DNA of 64,000 bases from Maylandia zebra (GCF_041146795.1 NC_135183.1:15333840-15397839); one strand, 5' to 3'. Positions 13,086-24,345 are shown, counted from the first letter of the stretch. Numbers and translations are program-made. The notes: generated by a model not told the origin, from the sequence alone.

Positions 13086-13106
13086 GCCTGCCTGCCTGCC
13101 TGCCTG
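12983..13106. repeat. Compound tetranucleotide microsatellite
   Basis: Blocks of TGTG, TGCG, CTGT and CCTG units follow each other with few interruptions. The apparent minus-strand protein across it is only translated repeat. Confidence 0.95.
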
Positions 13107-13694
13107 TTTAACAGAGAGAGACCACACTACCTTTTGTAAGGACAATTAGAGCTAGATTGAAGAATTGAGTTAACATTAGGTTAGCCAATTTGTTATCTGT
13201 GAGTGGGCTTAGTTCTGAAACATTAACAGCAAAATACTCCTCCTGATTTTGGTTGTGGTCTTGGGCCCCTTTAGGTCCCTTTTACACCTTGTTCTACTGG
13301 TTCTCTTGTTTGCGTTTTTCTCTATTTTCTCTATTGTGTAAGCCCTGCACCTTGTCCTTTTTTGTCCCGCTGTTTCTTCAGTACTGCTTGTCCATCTTTT
13401 CTTTTCTTTTCTTCGCTATGGTCTAACATGATCTTACTCTGCCTGTTGGTATTTAAGGAATTTTAATAGTCAGTAGTCAGTGTTGCATTTACTGTAGGTT
13501 CTCAGTCCTCCAGGTCATAGTAGTCTAAAAGCCCATTTCCATTTCTGCCTTCTTGGCTGGACTTGGTTTTAGAGTTTTGGGGGTAGTGTGTATGCTGTTT
13601 AGCTTGCTGAATTCTGTGGTTTAGCTGCATGTTCACCTTAAATTGCTGGCTGTTTGAGTGGTGTCCAAAAAAAGACTTTGAATGGTGCAGCCCT

Positions 13695-13915
13695 CAATCC
13701 CCCCCCCCCAATTTTCTTTCTGAGATTAAGGCCAAAAGTATGAGGAAAAAGTCAGAATGCTTACTTTAATCTCAGAATTCTGTGAAAATGTGATCATTCT
13801 GAGAAAAAAGACAGTCAGAATTCCGAGAAATAAAGAATTATGAGGTTAAAATCAGAATTCTGACAGAAAGTGAGAATTCTGAGGGAAAAAGTCAGAATTT
13901 TGAGAAAAAGGGCTT
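13695..13915. repeat. Degenerate minisatellite, TCAGAATTCTGAGAAA-type units
   Basis: Units of about 20-25 bases built around (T)CAGAATTCTGAG followed by an A-rich spacer recur roughly eight times with drift. The EcoRI-like core GAATTC is palindromic, so the array reads similarly on both strands. It is preceded by a C run. Confidence 0.75.
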
Positions 13916-14241
13916 CTTTCAAAATGTAAAAGAACCCACCCACCACTTTAATGTTGGGTGGGATCTTTCTCTAGGCCCAGGATCCTCCAGCAGACACCAC
14001 GACCAGGCTCCAACGGCCACCAACAACTAAAAAGGTTAACTCTTTTACATGTTAATCGGGCTACATACAAAATGCCACCAAAGTCTCTAAGGAAACTGAG
14101 AAACCTCTAAATTAAATGTCAGGAGAGCTTTCTAATATCTCCAAACAACAGAAGTTGCTATTGGATATGATGGGACAGATTAAAGAACTGCAAAAGGTAA
14201 ATGAGGAAAGGACAAAAAAAATTGCTCTACTTGAGTCATGA

Positions 14242-14538
14242 GTGGCAGAGCTAGAGCAGTATATCGACTCTTTGGAGCAACAAATTGTAAATTTCTTCAG
14301 AGGCAAGGGAATTACTATTAATAGTAAAGATGTTAAGGCTTGCCATTCTCTGCCTCGAAAAAATAATAATGGAAAACCATCTATAATCATACGCTTTGTG
14401 AATAGAAAATCAATGGATGTAGGGCTAAAACCCTTTGAGTATACGGACAGACCCTGGGGCTTGGAAAACGATATAGACCCTGAAAATAATTTTTATACCC
14501 ATAAACATGATCAAATGAGCAGTTTAATCAAAATATAA
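14242..14538 (+). pseudogene. LINE ORF1-like remnant
   Basis: Encodes a coiled-coil-like start followed by GITINSKDVKACHSLPRKN and SIIIRFVNRKS, the typical RNA-binding core of LINE ORF1 proteins in fish. An in-frame stop just upstream separates it from the rest of the coiled coil. Part of the LINE at 14030-17230. Confidence 0.65.
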
Positions 14539-14816
14539 TAATGGATAATGTAATATCGATCATACATTTTAATAGTAGAAACCTCAATTGAAATCATTTA
14601 AAAATCCTAGGCTATCTAGCATAGCTTTCAAAGAAATTCACTGTCATTGCAGTTTCAGAGATTGGTTAGATGGGGATCAAAAAAATTTGTAAAGCTTGAT
14701 GGCTATGACACATTTTGCATCAACAGAAATAAAAAAAAGGAGGGGTTGACTTGTATACTGACAATAATTAAAAAAGTAGAATCATCAGTGAACTGTCACT
14801 AGCAGAGGATAATATA

Positions 14817-15014
14817 ATGGAGTGCATAACTATTGAAACAGAAGCTGAAAAGTCAAAGAATCTGCAAATCAGCTGCATTTATCGGAGCCCTGGATCATGT
14901 ATAAAAATGTTCACTGAGGAAATGCTGAAGATGTATAATCCTGTTAACAACAAGAAAATGACATTTATTTATGGTGATTTCAATATAGATTTGTTTAACC
15001 TAACCATGAATTAA
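14817..15014 (+). pseudogene. LINE endonuclease-domain remnant
   Basis: Contains ISCIYRSPGS and FIYGDFNIDLFN, matching the AP-endonuclease-like domain of LINE ORF2, where GDFN carries a catalytic-site Asp and Asn. The frame stops where the first nested insertion begins. Confidence 0.7.
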
Positions 15015-15015
15015 C

Positions 15016-15685
15016 TATGCCAAAAGTGTGACAACAATGATGCCTGACCTGAACATGATAGTGAGCAGGAGCGTGATAAAAACTGTGAGGAAAAACCAAA
15101 ACTTAAGACATGAACGTGCCCTGAACACAATCATGTGAAAAATGCTAGAAACACTGACATGACATAGGGGAAGTACAACGGATGACCTGAGGATGACCAA
15201 ATGGAAACACGCAGAGTAAATTCACACAAGGAGTGATCAGGAGAACTGGAAACACATGAGGGAACAGCTGACTAGAATGAACATAATGAAGCCACAGTGA
15301 AAGTGGAACTAAAACAATGAAGATGGAACCCCTTCAAAGTAAAACTGGAACCATAATAAGACACAGACATGACATGAGACAACATGAAACACAAGACAGG
15401 CAATGACGTGGACTTAACATGGTGGTCTGACGAGGAGCACGAACACTGCTCAGACACACATACAGAGGGAAAAGGGAAACTGGAAATCAGGCAAGGACAT
15501 AACTAAGCACCTGAAGGGTGAGGGACACTTAACACAGGGGTGAAAACACAAGGGGAACCTCATCAACAAAAGAACTAACATGGAAACCTCGAATGCACTT
15601 TGGACAACTAAATGACAGTGAAACATAAACAAAGAATATCAAAATACCAGAAAACTCAAAAGACTGTGTCACGAGACCCAGGACC
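15016..15685 (-). mobile_element. LTR-like insertion within the LINE
   Basis: The LINE homology stops after the endonuclease and resumes at about 15690. The intervening A/GA-rich sequence with GACATGA-type words resembles other antisense LTR-like blocks here (16386-16945, 62640-63130). Exact ends and target duplication are not clear. Confidence 0.4.
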
Positions 15686-15889
15686 CTGAAAGAAATTGTA
15701 AAAACTGCACACCCTCCTAAAACTAAAAATATTAATGTAGCAAACTCAGTGTTTATGATGGGAGTAGATGAAGAGGAAAATATTGTTGTAGTTACATCCT
15801 TTAAGTCCAAAGAATCTACCTACTGTAATGGCATTGATATGGATTTAATTTAAAATATTATTGGATGTGTTGTGAAACCATTTACCTAG

Positions 15890-16385
15890 ATGTGGAATCT
15901 GTCATTACAAAATGGTTTAGTCCCTGACAAGATGAAAATTGCAAAGGTAGTTCCAATATATAACACTGGAGATAAACATCTTCCCACAAACTATCTGCCC
16001 ATCTCTTTACTGCAGTTCTCTAAGATACTGGAAAAAAATTGTTATAAAAGATTGTATGACTTTATCACAAAAAATAATGTACTACATGGACATCAGTATG
16101 GATTTAGACCCAAAAAGAACAACCACACATGGATGTCAAAGTTTTTTTTAGGTAAAAAAAAAAAAAAAGCATTAACTACAATCAAGCACAACCTTTTACT
16201 TAACAAACCATACACATATGGGGTCAGAGGAGTGGAGTTATTACTGGTTAACAGTTACCTTGAAAACCAGAAACAATTTATCAAAATAAATGCCATGAAG
16301 TCACAATTGAAACCTGTTGTTTGTGGGGTTCCCCAAGGATCCGTTTTGGGACCAGTGTTTTTCATATTGTACATTAATGACATAC
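15890..16385 (+). pseudogene. LINE reverse-transcriptase remnant
   Basis: Visible reverse-transcriptase blocks: KMKIAKVVPIYNTGDKH, TNYLPISLLQFSKILEK, HQYGFRP and CGVPQGSVLGP...LYINDIL. A poly-A run near 16152-16168 marks a deletion or slippage inside the polymerase. The apparent frame continues past 16385 only because it enters the inserted solo LTR. Confidence 0.75.
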
Positions 16386-16945
16386 TGTCACGACCGCGCT
16401 GGCAGACGTGTGGAATTGGAGAAAGGACCCAAAATGCGGCAGCTCTGGTGCAGATGAGTATTTATTTAACAAAAGAAAATACAAACAGCAAAGGCGTGGG
16501 TGAAGGTGAAACAGGAAAACCTAAACTGGGTAAAACTAACAAAACAAACCAGAAACGAAGATGCAGGGAGGTCCGGGGAAATACATACGGAGAGACGCAG
16601 GGAGACCGAGGGGAAACAACACAGACGAACCAGCAATTACTAAGACAGAAAATACAACTTAAATACACTCAGAGAACACAGGGAGATTACACACAGGTGG
16701 GAAACACAGCTGGGAGTGATTAACATGACGAGACTAGGGAGGCAAACTGAAAACACTCACATAAGACGCAGACCTTCACAATAAAACAGGAACTTACACA
16801 TGAAAGGACACAAACTAAGAAACGCGGACTAGATACAGGAACACACGGGGGGAACAGGGTAAACACTAATCAGAGGAAGAGCAGAACCAAAATCGTGAAG
16901 AGAAAAACACAAAACGCTGGGTCAAAAGGACCCAGGATCATGACA
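16386..16945 (-). mobile_element. Solo LTR inserted in LINE reverse transcriptase
   Basis: Begins TGTCACGACC and ends in ATCATGACA, so the outer ends are TG...CA with short inverted repeats. It is flanked by an identical 5-base duplication CATAC (16381-16385 and 16946-16950). The LINE polymerase frame (YINDIL before, LFADDAN after) is broken exactly there. Read on the minus strand it has a TATTTAAG box near the middle and AATAAA near the end, as expected for promoter and poly(A) parts of an LTR. No internal coding region is attached. Confidence 0.8.
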
Positions 16946-17244
16946 CATACAGTATGTGCAATTTCAAGTCTTTGAAAATAATATTATTTGCAGACGATGC
17001 AAACTTACTGTGCTGTGGAAGTAACTTGGAATAACTTCTGAATGAACCAGAAAATGAATTAAATAAATAGCAAAATAGCAAATTCTCTGTATTGTTCTAT
17101 TATACTCCCTTACATGATATATTGTGTGGAAGTGTGGGGAAACATGTAGACACACCTATCCATTATACATTCTGCAAAAAAAAAAAAAAAAATCAATAAG
17201 GATCATAAATAAAGCCACTTCAGGAGAATCCACTTTTTATTAAA

Positions 17245-18457
17245 TTTATCCATCCATTCATGCATCTTCTTCCACTTATCCAGGGCCGGGTCACTGGGGC
17301 AGCAGCCTAAGCAGAGAAGCCCAGACCTCCCTCTCCTCAGCCAGCTCCTCCAGCTTGTCAGGGTGAACACCAAGACGATCCCAGGCAAGCTGAGAAATAT
17401 AATCTCTCTCTAGCATGTCCTGGCTCTGCCCCGGGGCCTCCTCCCGATGGGACATGCCCGGAACACCTCAACCAGGAGGCGCCCAACAGGCATCCTTATC
17501 TACTCTGAGCCCCTCCCAGGTGGCGGAACTTTTCCCCCTATCTCTAAAGGAGAGATAAGCCATCCTTCTGACGAAGCTCATTTCTTCCGCTTGAATCCGC
17601 GATCTCGTTCTTTCGGTCACTACCCACAGCTCGTGACCATAGGTGAGGGTAGAGACATATATTGACCGGTAAATTGAGAGCTTCGCTTTTACACTCAGCT
17701 CTCTCTTCACCATGATGGACCGGTACAGCATCCGCATCACTGCAGCGGCAGCACCAATCCGTCTGTCGATCTGATGCTCCCTTCTCCCATCACTAGTGAA
17801 CAAGACCCCAAGATACTTAAACCCCTCCACTCGTCCCTGACCATGGGTGAGCACTCCACCCTTTTCCAGCTGAGGACCATGGCCTCAGATTTGGAGGTGC
17901 TGATTCTCATTCCCACTGCTTCACACTCGGCTCCGAACCATTCCAGTGCAAGCTGGAGGCCATCACCCGATGAATCTAACATAACCACGTCATCTGCGAA
18001 AAACAGAGATGAGATTCTGAGACTACCCAAGTGAAAGCCTTCCGCCACATGGCCATGCCTAGAAATTCTGTTCATAAAGATTACGAACAGAATCTGTGAT
18101 AAAGGGCAGCCCTGGTGGAGTCTATTACCCACTGAAAATGAGTCTGACTTCTTGCAGGCCAAGCTCATGTTGTATATGGATCAAATGGCCTGTAGCAATG
18201 GGCTGGACACCCCATACTCCCTATGCACCTCCGACAGGACACGGTTGAATGCCTTCTCCAAGGCCACAAGACACATATAGACTGGTTGGGCAAACTGCCA
18301 TGCACCCTCAAGTATCCTTGAGAGGATAAAGACCTGGCCCAGTGTTTCACGACCAGGACGAAAACCACATTGTTCCTCCTGTATCCGAGGTTCAAATAAT
18401 GGATGGACCCTCCTTTCCAGCACCCTGGTATAGACTTTCCCAGGGAGGCTGAGGAGT
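17245..18457 (-). mobile_element. Nimb/I-like LINE, antisense 3' half
   Basis: On the minus strand the order is VLERRVHPLFEPRIQEEQCGFRPGRE, LVALEKAFNRV, GNRLHQGCPLS, SLFFADDVVML, then GFKYLGVLFTS, IYVSTLTYGHELWV and the 3' end with GGGCTTCTCTGC. This is reverse transcriptase of a long LINE of the I/Nimb type. FADD is the polymerase catalytic motif. Three shifted frames (18181-18423, 17737-18168, 17468-17854) show it is broken by frameshifts. The element is 5'-truncated. Confidence 0.8.
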
Positions 18458-18756
18458 TAATATTCTTAAATTTAAGGATTTGGTTGACCTCAGAACTGCA
18501 AATAAATCTTTACCCCACAAGACACTCAAACTCACTCTCTCTCTCTGTCTCTCACACACACTATAGGAAGTTGATTTATACATCTGTGTATTTTCTCATT
18601 TTTTGCGTTCCAGGTGCGATATGTTTGTTTTGCTTTGTTTTTGTGTTTTTTGTCTCTTACAGATGCAGGACTTGGTGATACATTGTGTATTTCTGTTTGT
18701 TTCTATCACCCCATTTCTACCCACCTGCTCTTTTTTTTTTCTCTTGTCTGTCTTAC

Positions 18757-18836
18757 CTTAGACATCATCGTGTAATATGATGTCTAAGCAAGCAAGTTAT
18801 TTCAGATATGACATATAATGTCATATCTGAAATAAC
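18757..18836. repeat. Two adjacent perfect hairpins
   Basis: Hairpin 1 has 12-base arms (18757-18768 and 18777-18788) around an 8-base loop. Hairpin 2 has 19-base arms (18796-18814 and 18818-18836) around a 3-base loop. All arm bases pair. Only seven bases separate them. Confidence 0.9.
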
Positions 18837-18839
18837 ACA

Positions 18840-19950
18840 AAAGAAATTAATAAGTCAACAGATAAAAGATTGACATATACAAGATGAGCCTGTAGAAACT
18901 TTACATAGCAGTTGTTGCAAAGCACAATGTGTTCGGCACCACCTTGCATTCAGATCACAATTCTGATTGCAAAAGTTTCCAGGAAGGACAAGATTACAAA
19001 AAAGGGACATCTCTTCCTGTGAGAGAAAGGTTTTCTTTAAAACCATTGCAAAGTGCTTGCCCATAGAGTGTTGTATAGTTGTTGCTGTTCTTTCAGACTC
19101 CCATGTCCTTCAACACGAAATAAAATCTATGTGGTTGATCTGTGTGATCTTTTCAAAAAATCTTGTGTTCACAACAAACACCACAGAGGAAATGCTCCAA
19201 AACCATCTGCCATTCGGGATCTTTTGATCCTATCATCAGTTTCTAATGCTGACAATAAACAGAGTTTGCTTCCATACACACTAATATCCTGCTGTAAAAC
19301 CATGTCCTGCTTTCAAAATAAAGAAATTAAAAACAAAAAAAAACCACAGTTTATATGACTAATGATATTAAATCTAACTTTTTTTTCATTGCGTCAGTCA
19401 TGATTTCATCGTTTAGATATTCATGTAATGACCACAGCAGGGTGATGAGATACAGCTATAAAAGATTAAGACAAAAGGAGTTAATTAAACGCAGTGCTCA
19501 AGAGTCAAATAAGTACGTACAAAAAACAGGAAGAAATAACAATAACTGAAAACAGGGAAACAGACACACACAAAAGATGGGGGTGGGACCAAGACTTAAA
19601 CAATGAGTGTAGATAGATAAGAAAGGTAGGGCTATACTCATATGCACACTGTGGAGGAGAATTAAGGAACATGTTGACACCAGGAGGACAGGGTGTGTGG
19701 ACTAAGACCATCTTTTTCTAACTTCAGCCAAGTAGTTTCTATGCCATGATGTGTTATATGTACCTTCTTGCTGCCAACTGGCCAGTCACTGGTGTTAATT
19801 GATGAATAATAATTACAGCAGCTCCTTCACAAAAGTCTAACACATATTTGAAACCTGGCAACAACCGAAAGAGCTGTACACAAACCAACACCTTGGTCCA
19901 ACAGTGAGGTGCAGACCCATCACTCTAGCAGCAGGTATACTGTACCATTG
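18840..19950. other. Intergenic, no gene seen
   Basis: Short frames on both strands have no recognisable domain. The A-rich part at 19490-19720 resembles internal parts of the antisense LTR-like blocks but cannot be assigned. Confidence 0.4.
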
Positions 19951-20104
19951 CCTTGATGTCATCCATTGTTGTGTTGTTTGTGTGGCATACAAATGATCTC
20001 ATGGGGCTTTTTAATCAATTTGCCATAATAACCCCAAGCACAATGAGGTGGTACTCAAACCTGAACTCGATACCATGTAAAAATAGATTTCCGAATCTCT
20101 CTCT

Positions 20105-20215
20105 GCAGACATCATTCGTCCATCCTCCTCTCCTCTGGGTGCAGGGTTCTTTTCTGGTTGAGAAGAAGGACGAGTCCCTTCATCCGTGCATTAATTTCAG
20201 AGTGTCATTAAACAT
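20105..20215 (+). mobile_element. Ty3/gypsy reverse-transcriptase fragment
   Basis: A short plus-strand stretch reads FLVEKKDESLHPCINFR, the start of the gypsy polymerase domain (FVEKKDGSLRPCIDYR type). It is cut off by the antisense copia piece that begins about 30 bases on. Confidence 0.6.
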
Positions 20216-20246
20216 ACATCTTTTGGATAAGCTGCAAATTTTTCAA

Positions 20247-21034
20247 CTATTTCACAGGCTTAGTCAAAACCTCTGCATCCATATCTGCTGTTGGACAATA
20301 TTCAATGACTACCTTTCTGTCACTGACAGCAGAGCTTATATAATGATATCTGATGTTGACATGTTTACATGTCTGACAACAACTTCTTTGACAAAGCAAT
20401 TGCATTTTGCTTGTCTTCAAAGACTGACTGTACATCTCAGTCAGTAACTGTGAAAGATATAAATTTTCTCGTGTATTGGCAGCCAATGCCATATACTCTG
20501 CTTCATATGTAGATAAAGCTACGGTTGGCTGCTTTTCAAACATCCATGAAATGATAGGACCACTTTCAGTCAGACTAAAACAGTATCCTGTTGTGCTTCG
20601 GCTGTCATTTAGGTCTGTGACCAGATCAGCATCACTATATGCACGTTTTTCTTCCCTTTTCTTATGACACAACTCTTGTTTCATATTTCCGTTTAAGTAC
20701 CTTGGTCCTGATAGGTATTGTGATAGTTTCCTGACAACCCAACTGAAATCAGGTCTTGTACATGTCATTGCATAAATCAAGCTGCCTATCATCTCCCAAT
20801 ATTTCTTTGGGTTAGCAGGTTCTCAATCACCATCACAGTTTGGTTTTTGTTCACATGGAGTTGATCTACCCTTGCAGTCAGACATTTCAAACCTCTCCTT
20901 GGTTCATTCTCACTTCTCGTTCTCTGTCTAAAGTCAATGGCTAGGAAATGTTTAAGTCTTCCAAAGCCTTTCATCTTAAAATTTGCCCTGTAGCTGTGGT
21001 CAGCGTGTATTGCTGTATCATCCCCACAAGTCAC
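20247..21034 (-). mobile_element. Ty1/copia polymerase and RNase H fragment
   Basis: On the minus strand, words RANFKMKGFGRLKHFLAIDF, then MIGSLIYAMTCTRPDFSWVV, KRAYSDADLVTDLNDSRSTTGYCF and ALSTYEAEYMAL follow in the order of a copia reverse transcriptase and RNase H. SDADLV...D and STYEAEYMAL are RNase H core motifs. A frame break near 20790 and loss of integrase show a dead fragment. Confidence 0.8.
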
Positions 21035-21409
21035 TTTGCACTCATAGTCCTTCAGCTACTGTGGGCTTTTTCGGTCTCTCTGGGGATGGCGTATGCTTTG
21101 ACAGTTTTCTTCCTGTCCTGCCAGAATGTCACTCACCGGTGTCTCAATTTGAAGCCCTTTTATCTTCCCTGGATTTTCATCAACCTGATCAGTCTTTACC
21201 ATAAAGGATTCTAATCTCTTCCCATGTGTATCAACATCATATGTTTCCAGATCTATCTGGGTTTGTCATTCAACTACATCTCTTGTAACAAACTGCACTA
21301 GTCTGTGTTTAAGGAGTTTGCATGCATAGCAAACTCATCATCAACTCATCAAATTGTTGACTTCAGTCTCAATTGTTTGTTTTTGCACTGTTCTTTTTTT
21401 CATCTTCCA

Positions 21410-21640
21410 GCATTGGAAGGTGAGATTTCTGTTCCATTTGTCTGCCGTTGTCGCAGGATCTGGAGGGTCACCCAGGCAGCCTTTTTACGGATGAAGGAAC
21501 AAAATAAGCACCTCGCTGACCTTTGTTGTACCTCTGTGCCCTGCTATTACCCTGGCCAGAAGGTCTGGCTGTCCACAAAGCACACTCCTCTCAAGTCAGA
21601 ACCTAAAAAACTCATCCCCAGCTATATCAGTCTTTTTGAA
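21410..21640 (+). mobile_element. Ty3/gypsy integrase C-terminal fragment
   Basis: Plus-strand words RCRRIWRVTQAAFLRM and YYPGQKVWLSTKHTPLKSEPKKLIPSYI match the integrase end of gypsy pol, where PGQKVWLST...LKS is characteristic. Same orientation as the polymerase piece at 20105-20215, so both may derive from one element interrupted by copia sequence. Confidence 0.7.
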
Positions 21641-22780
21641 TTCGACTGATATTCAAGTCTCTAGTCCATCTTGTTTCTGTCCAGTTAAAATTAGCAAGCA
21701 ACATTAGCGTCCACTATTCCTTAGTCTTTGTACTGCAACCCTATTTTGCATCTCATAGTTTTGTTTGCCTGTGTTTTGACTCTGTTATGGAAAGGACTGG
21801 GACTGTTGTCTTCAGAGAGAGGAGGTGAAGCTTAGATGTCCCGATGCAGAGCGGTACAGGAGCAACTTTGTGATGTAGGTGCTGCATGGGGGAGGGAGGG
21901 TGAGGCCTCTGCAGCACCCAGGGGTCCGCTTAGTATTCAGCAAAACACTCATTAGACATGCAAAGCTGCAGAGTTGGCGCTTGAAGCCTGAATGAGTTGC
22001 CTTTGTCCTGTAATTGGAGATGGTTCTGTGGGAGCCACAAAGAGAGCAGGGCCTCCTCACCCTCCTCACCCATTCCACTTTTCTCTGATCCATCCTGTCC
22101 TTCCTCCTCACTTTGTTGTGTAACTTGTGGCACAAAGATTCAGTTTCCAGGAAATTATCCAAGTAAAATCTCAAAAGTAGAGAAGCAACCAAGCATCACA
22201 GGTCAAGTCTGTGATATTTAAAGTAACTCTGACGTTCTCACCTGTTAACCTGCAGATGGCAGACACCACATCTTTTTAACAGCACAAATGAGCATTCATT
22301 TTGAACAAAATTCATTCATTCTGATATTAATTCCTATGCAATGTACGTGTATGGACAAACGCTGCTAAGTGGAAGTGAGATTTGTATTGTTATCAGACCT
22401 TTGTCTGAGGATCAAAGCATGAAACTGAAAATATTTTACATATTAATTTCATTAAAAATGTGTCAAATTCTTGAAAACAGTGTAGTTATATACTTAAACT
22501 CTGAACTTCTTTATTTGAAGTTCATAGTTTTTGCCGACAGCAGCATAGTAAAAAACAGCAATAAGAGGCTTCAGAGCATATAAGACCACTCTGCTTCATG
22601 GATTATTTTTGTGGGTACAAAACCAGAACAAAACACACACCAGGAGGTTTTTGCTGGGCCACAAGCCCATCTATTCCTAGTGCCAAGAAGATCTTTACTA
22701 AATCAAACGTAAATCATCAAGATTTCCACACGGAACTGGTTGGGGCCTAGGTTAACTGGTCAACATGGTTCCAGTGGAAA
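21641..22780. other. Intergenic, no gene seen
   Basis: The frame at 21812-22192 on the minus strand and others have no recognised domain. A GA/CT-rich region at 21830-22130 gives long frames on both strands, which is a composition effect. Confidence 0.45.
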
Positions 22781-22799
22781 GTGTGCTACTGCTGGGCAA

Positions 22800-23210
22800 A
22801 GACAAAAGTTTGGAGGCAGTGAGAGAGAAGGAAAGGCAGTGGGTGTAGTGTGGAGGTGGAGTAGTGTAGGGACTTTGAAAGTAGAAACTATGACTGGTAA
22901 AGAGAGACAGCTGGTTGATGGAGAGAAAGAAGGTAGGAATATTGTATGTGCAAGAGACAAGATGTAATGAAAGCAGGGCCAGGAGTATTGAATGCTGATT
23001 CAAATTATTCTATCATGGTGTAGATAGGAAAAAAATAGATTAGGGGTCATCTTTAAGAAGAGGATGTGAATAGTATTGTGGAGGTAAAGCAAGTGTCAGA
23101 CAGGATCACGAGTTTGAAGCTGAAAATTGAATATGTGATGAAATGTGGTCAGTGTGTATGCCCCACAGGTTGGATATCCATCAGAAGAGAGAGAGAGGAA
23201 TTCTGGGGAA
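22800..23210 (+). mobile_element. RTE-type LINE endonuclease fragment
   Basis: Reads TMTGKERQLVDG..., then NSIVEVKQVSDRI, SLKLKIE and REREEFWG across shifted frames. These match the N-terminal endonuclease of RTE LINEs. Stops and frameshifts disable it, and the reverse transcriptase is not present downstream. Confidence 0.65.
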
Positions 23211-23269
23211 ACTCGAACCAAGCTCTCACTACAATAGAGACTTGATACCGGGCCCAATCCGCAGGTTCG

Positions 23270-23660
23270 TTTCTAGTTTACCTTTATTTGCACCTGGCCA
23301 AATTTTGATTGCACATCCAGTCTCCTTCATTGCAGCTACACTATTGTTTTTTCCAGTCTTCTTATGTGCTATTGCATCTGCTTTACCAACCACTGGCATT
23401 AGATCAAAACTACAACACTATACAAATTTATTATCCATCCAGATACATGGAAAGGCCTTAAGATTTATGTATAGTAATATGTTCCCATCCCATTTTGGTC
23501 CAGACACGTGGCTCTCAAAGACTGTTTTATGCAGACAGTCTTTGACATCCACACATTTCTCCCAAACAGCATTCACAAATGGCATGTTTTCAAAATTCCA
23601 ACAAGTAGTCAGTATTTGCTGATCTGAGTATCTGCTAATGCTTTCGTTCTTTTGGGTCAA
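23270..23660 (-). pseudogene. Unidentified minus-strand protein remnant
   Basis: Two minus-strand segments in one frame, separated by a stop near 23415, read NFENMPFVNAVWEKCVDVKDCLHKTV and then DLMPVVGKADAIAHKKTG and KETGCAIKIWPGAN. The composition looks protein-like, unlike nearby noise. I do not recognise the family; a transposon-encoded protein is the likeliest source. Confidence 0.3.
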
Positions 23661-23784
23661 TGGATGAAAAAAGTTGCAAAAGCAGATAATTTTGCAATAA
23701 ACACTTTCAGATCAGTTTCTTGCAGAACACCCGTGCTACAGGATTAGTTTTAACAGGGTCTATATAGCAGTGTATATAACAATG

Positions 23785-23882
23785 GTGACACAGTGATTAA
23801 CGCTGTTGTCTCACAGGACGAAGGTCTTCAGTTTGACCCCATCATCTGGCCAGGGCCTTTCTGTTTGCGTGGGTTCTCTCCA
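23785..23882 (+). mobile_element. SINE-like repeat
   Basis: Reads GGTGACACAGTGATTAACGC, then TGTCTCACAGGACGAAGGTC and GTTTGACCCC, a recurrent fish repeat resembling a tRNA-derived head with A- and B-box-like words. It runs directly into the Tc1 fragment. Confidence 0.5.
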
Positions 23883-23883
23883 G

Positions 23884-24345
23884 CTACTCTGATTTGAGGG
23901 TTATGAGTTGTTTGCACCTTGCAGTGAACTTTCTGTATTTACTTTCATGCAGTCTTCTCTTTATGGTAGATTTGGATATGGATACACATACTCCCTGGGG
24001 AGTGTTGTTCACTTGGATGGCTGTTGTGAAGGGGTTTCTCTTCATCATGAAAATGATTCTGCGATCATCCACCTCTATTGTTTTCCATGGTCGTCCAGGT
24101 CTTTTTGTGTTACTGAGTTCACCAGGGATTTCTTTGTTTCTCAGGATGTACCAAACTGTAGTTTTTGCCACTTGTAATATTGTAGCAATAGGTAGGTTAG
24201 GTTATAACAAAGTTAAAATGGCTAAAAAGCAAGGCCCACTTTGCTTGCACCGCTCTGTTAGTATGATAATGTACTATGAGGCCTTTAAGATTTGATGGTG
24301 CCCATTCAAGATTTTATTTGTGCAGAAAAGTTATTTAAATTTAAT
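23884..24345 (-). mobile_element. Tc1-like transposase fragment, copy A
   Basis: The minus-strand frame from 24171 to 23884 reads AKTTVWYILRNKE, TKRPGRPWKTIEVDDRRI, NPFTTAIQVNN and KSTIKRRLHESKYRKFTARC. This is the N-terminal DNA-binding domain, with its GRPR-like hinge, and the beginning of the Tc1 transposase. The DDE catalytic domain is missing. A second copy of its right part lies at 28017-28306. Confidence 0.8.

Larger units (their letters stand above)
14030..17230 (+). mobile_element. APE-type LINE (L2/CR1-like), interrupted and decayed
   Basis: Pieces of one plus-strand non-LTR retrotransposon occur in the expected order. First is an ORF1-like coiled coil and RNA-binding segment with ACHSLPRKNNNGKPSIIIRF (about 14090-14538). 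Next is an endonuclease ending in FIYGDFNIDL (about 14590-15014). Then comes reverse transcriptase with PISLLQFSKILEK, HQYGFRP and CGVPQGSVLGP (15700-16385), and after an insertion LFADDAN (about 16990) and YCVEVWGN (about 17115). Stops, frameshifts and deletions disable it. Two insertions split it: about 15016-15685 and the solo LTR at 16386-16945. Clade assignment within the CR1/L2 group is uncertain. Confidence 0.75.

Noticed and set aside
12936-13145. Frame rich in DRQT and TH repeats
   Set aside because: Translation of the compound tetranucleotide repeat.
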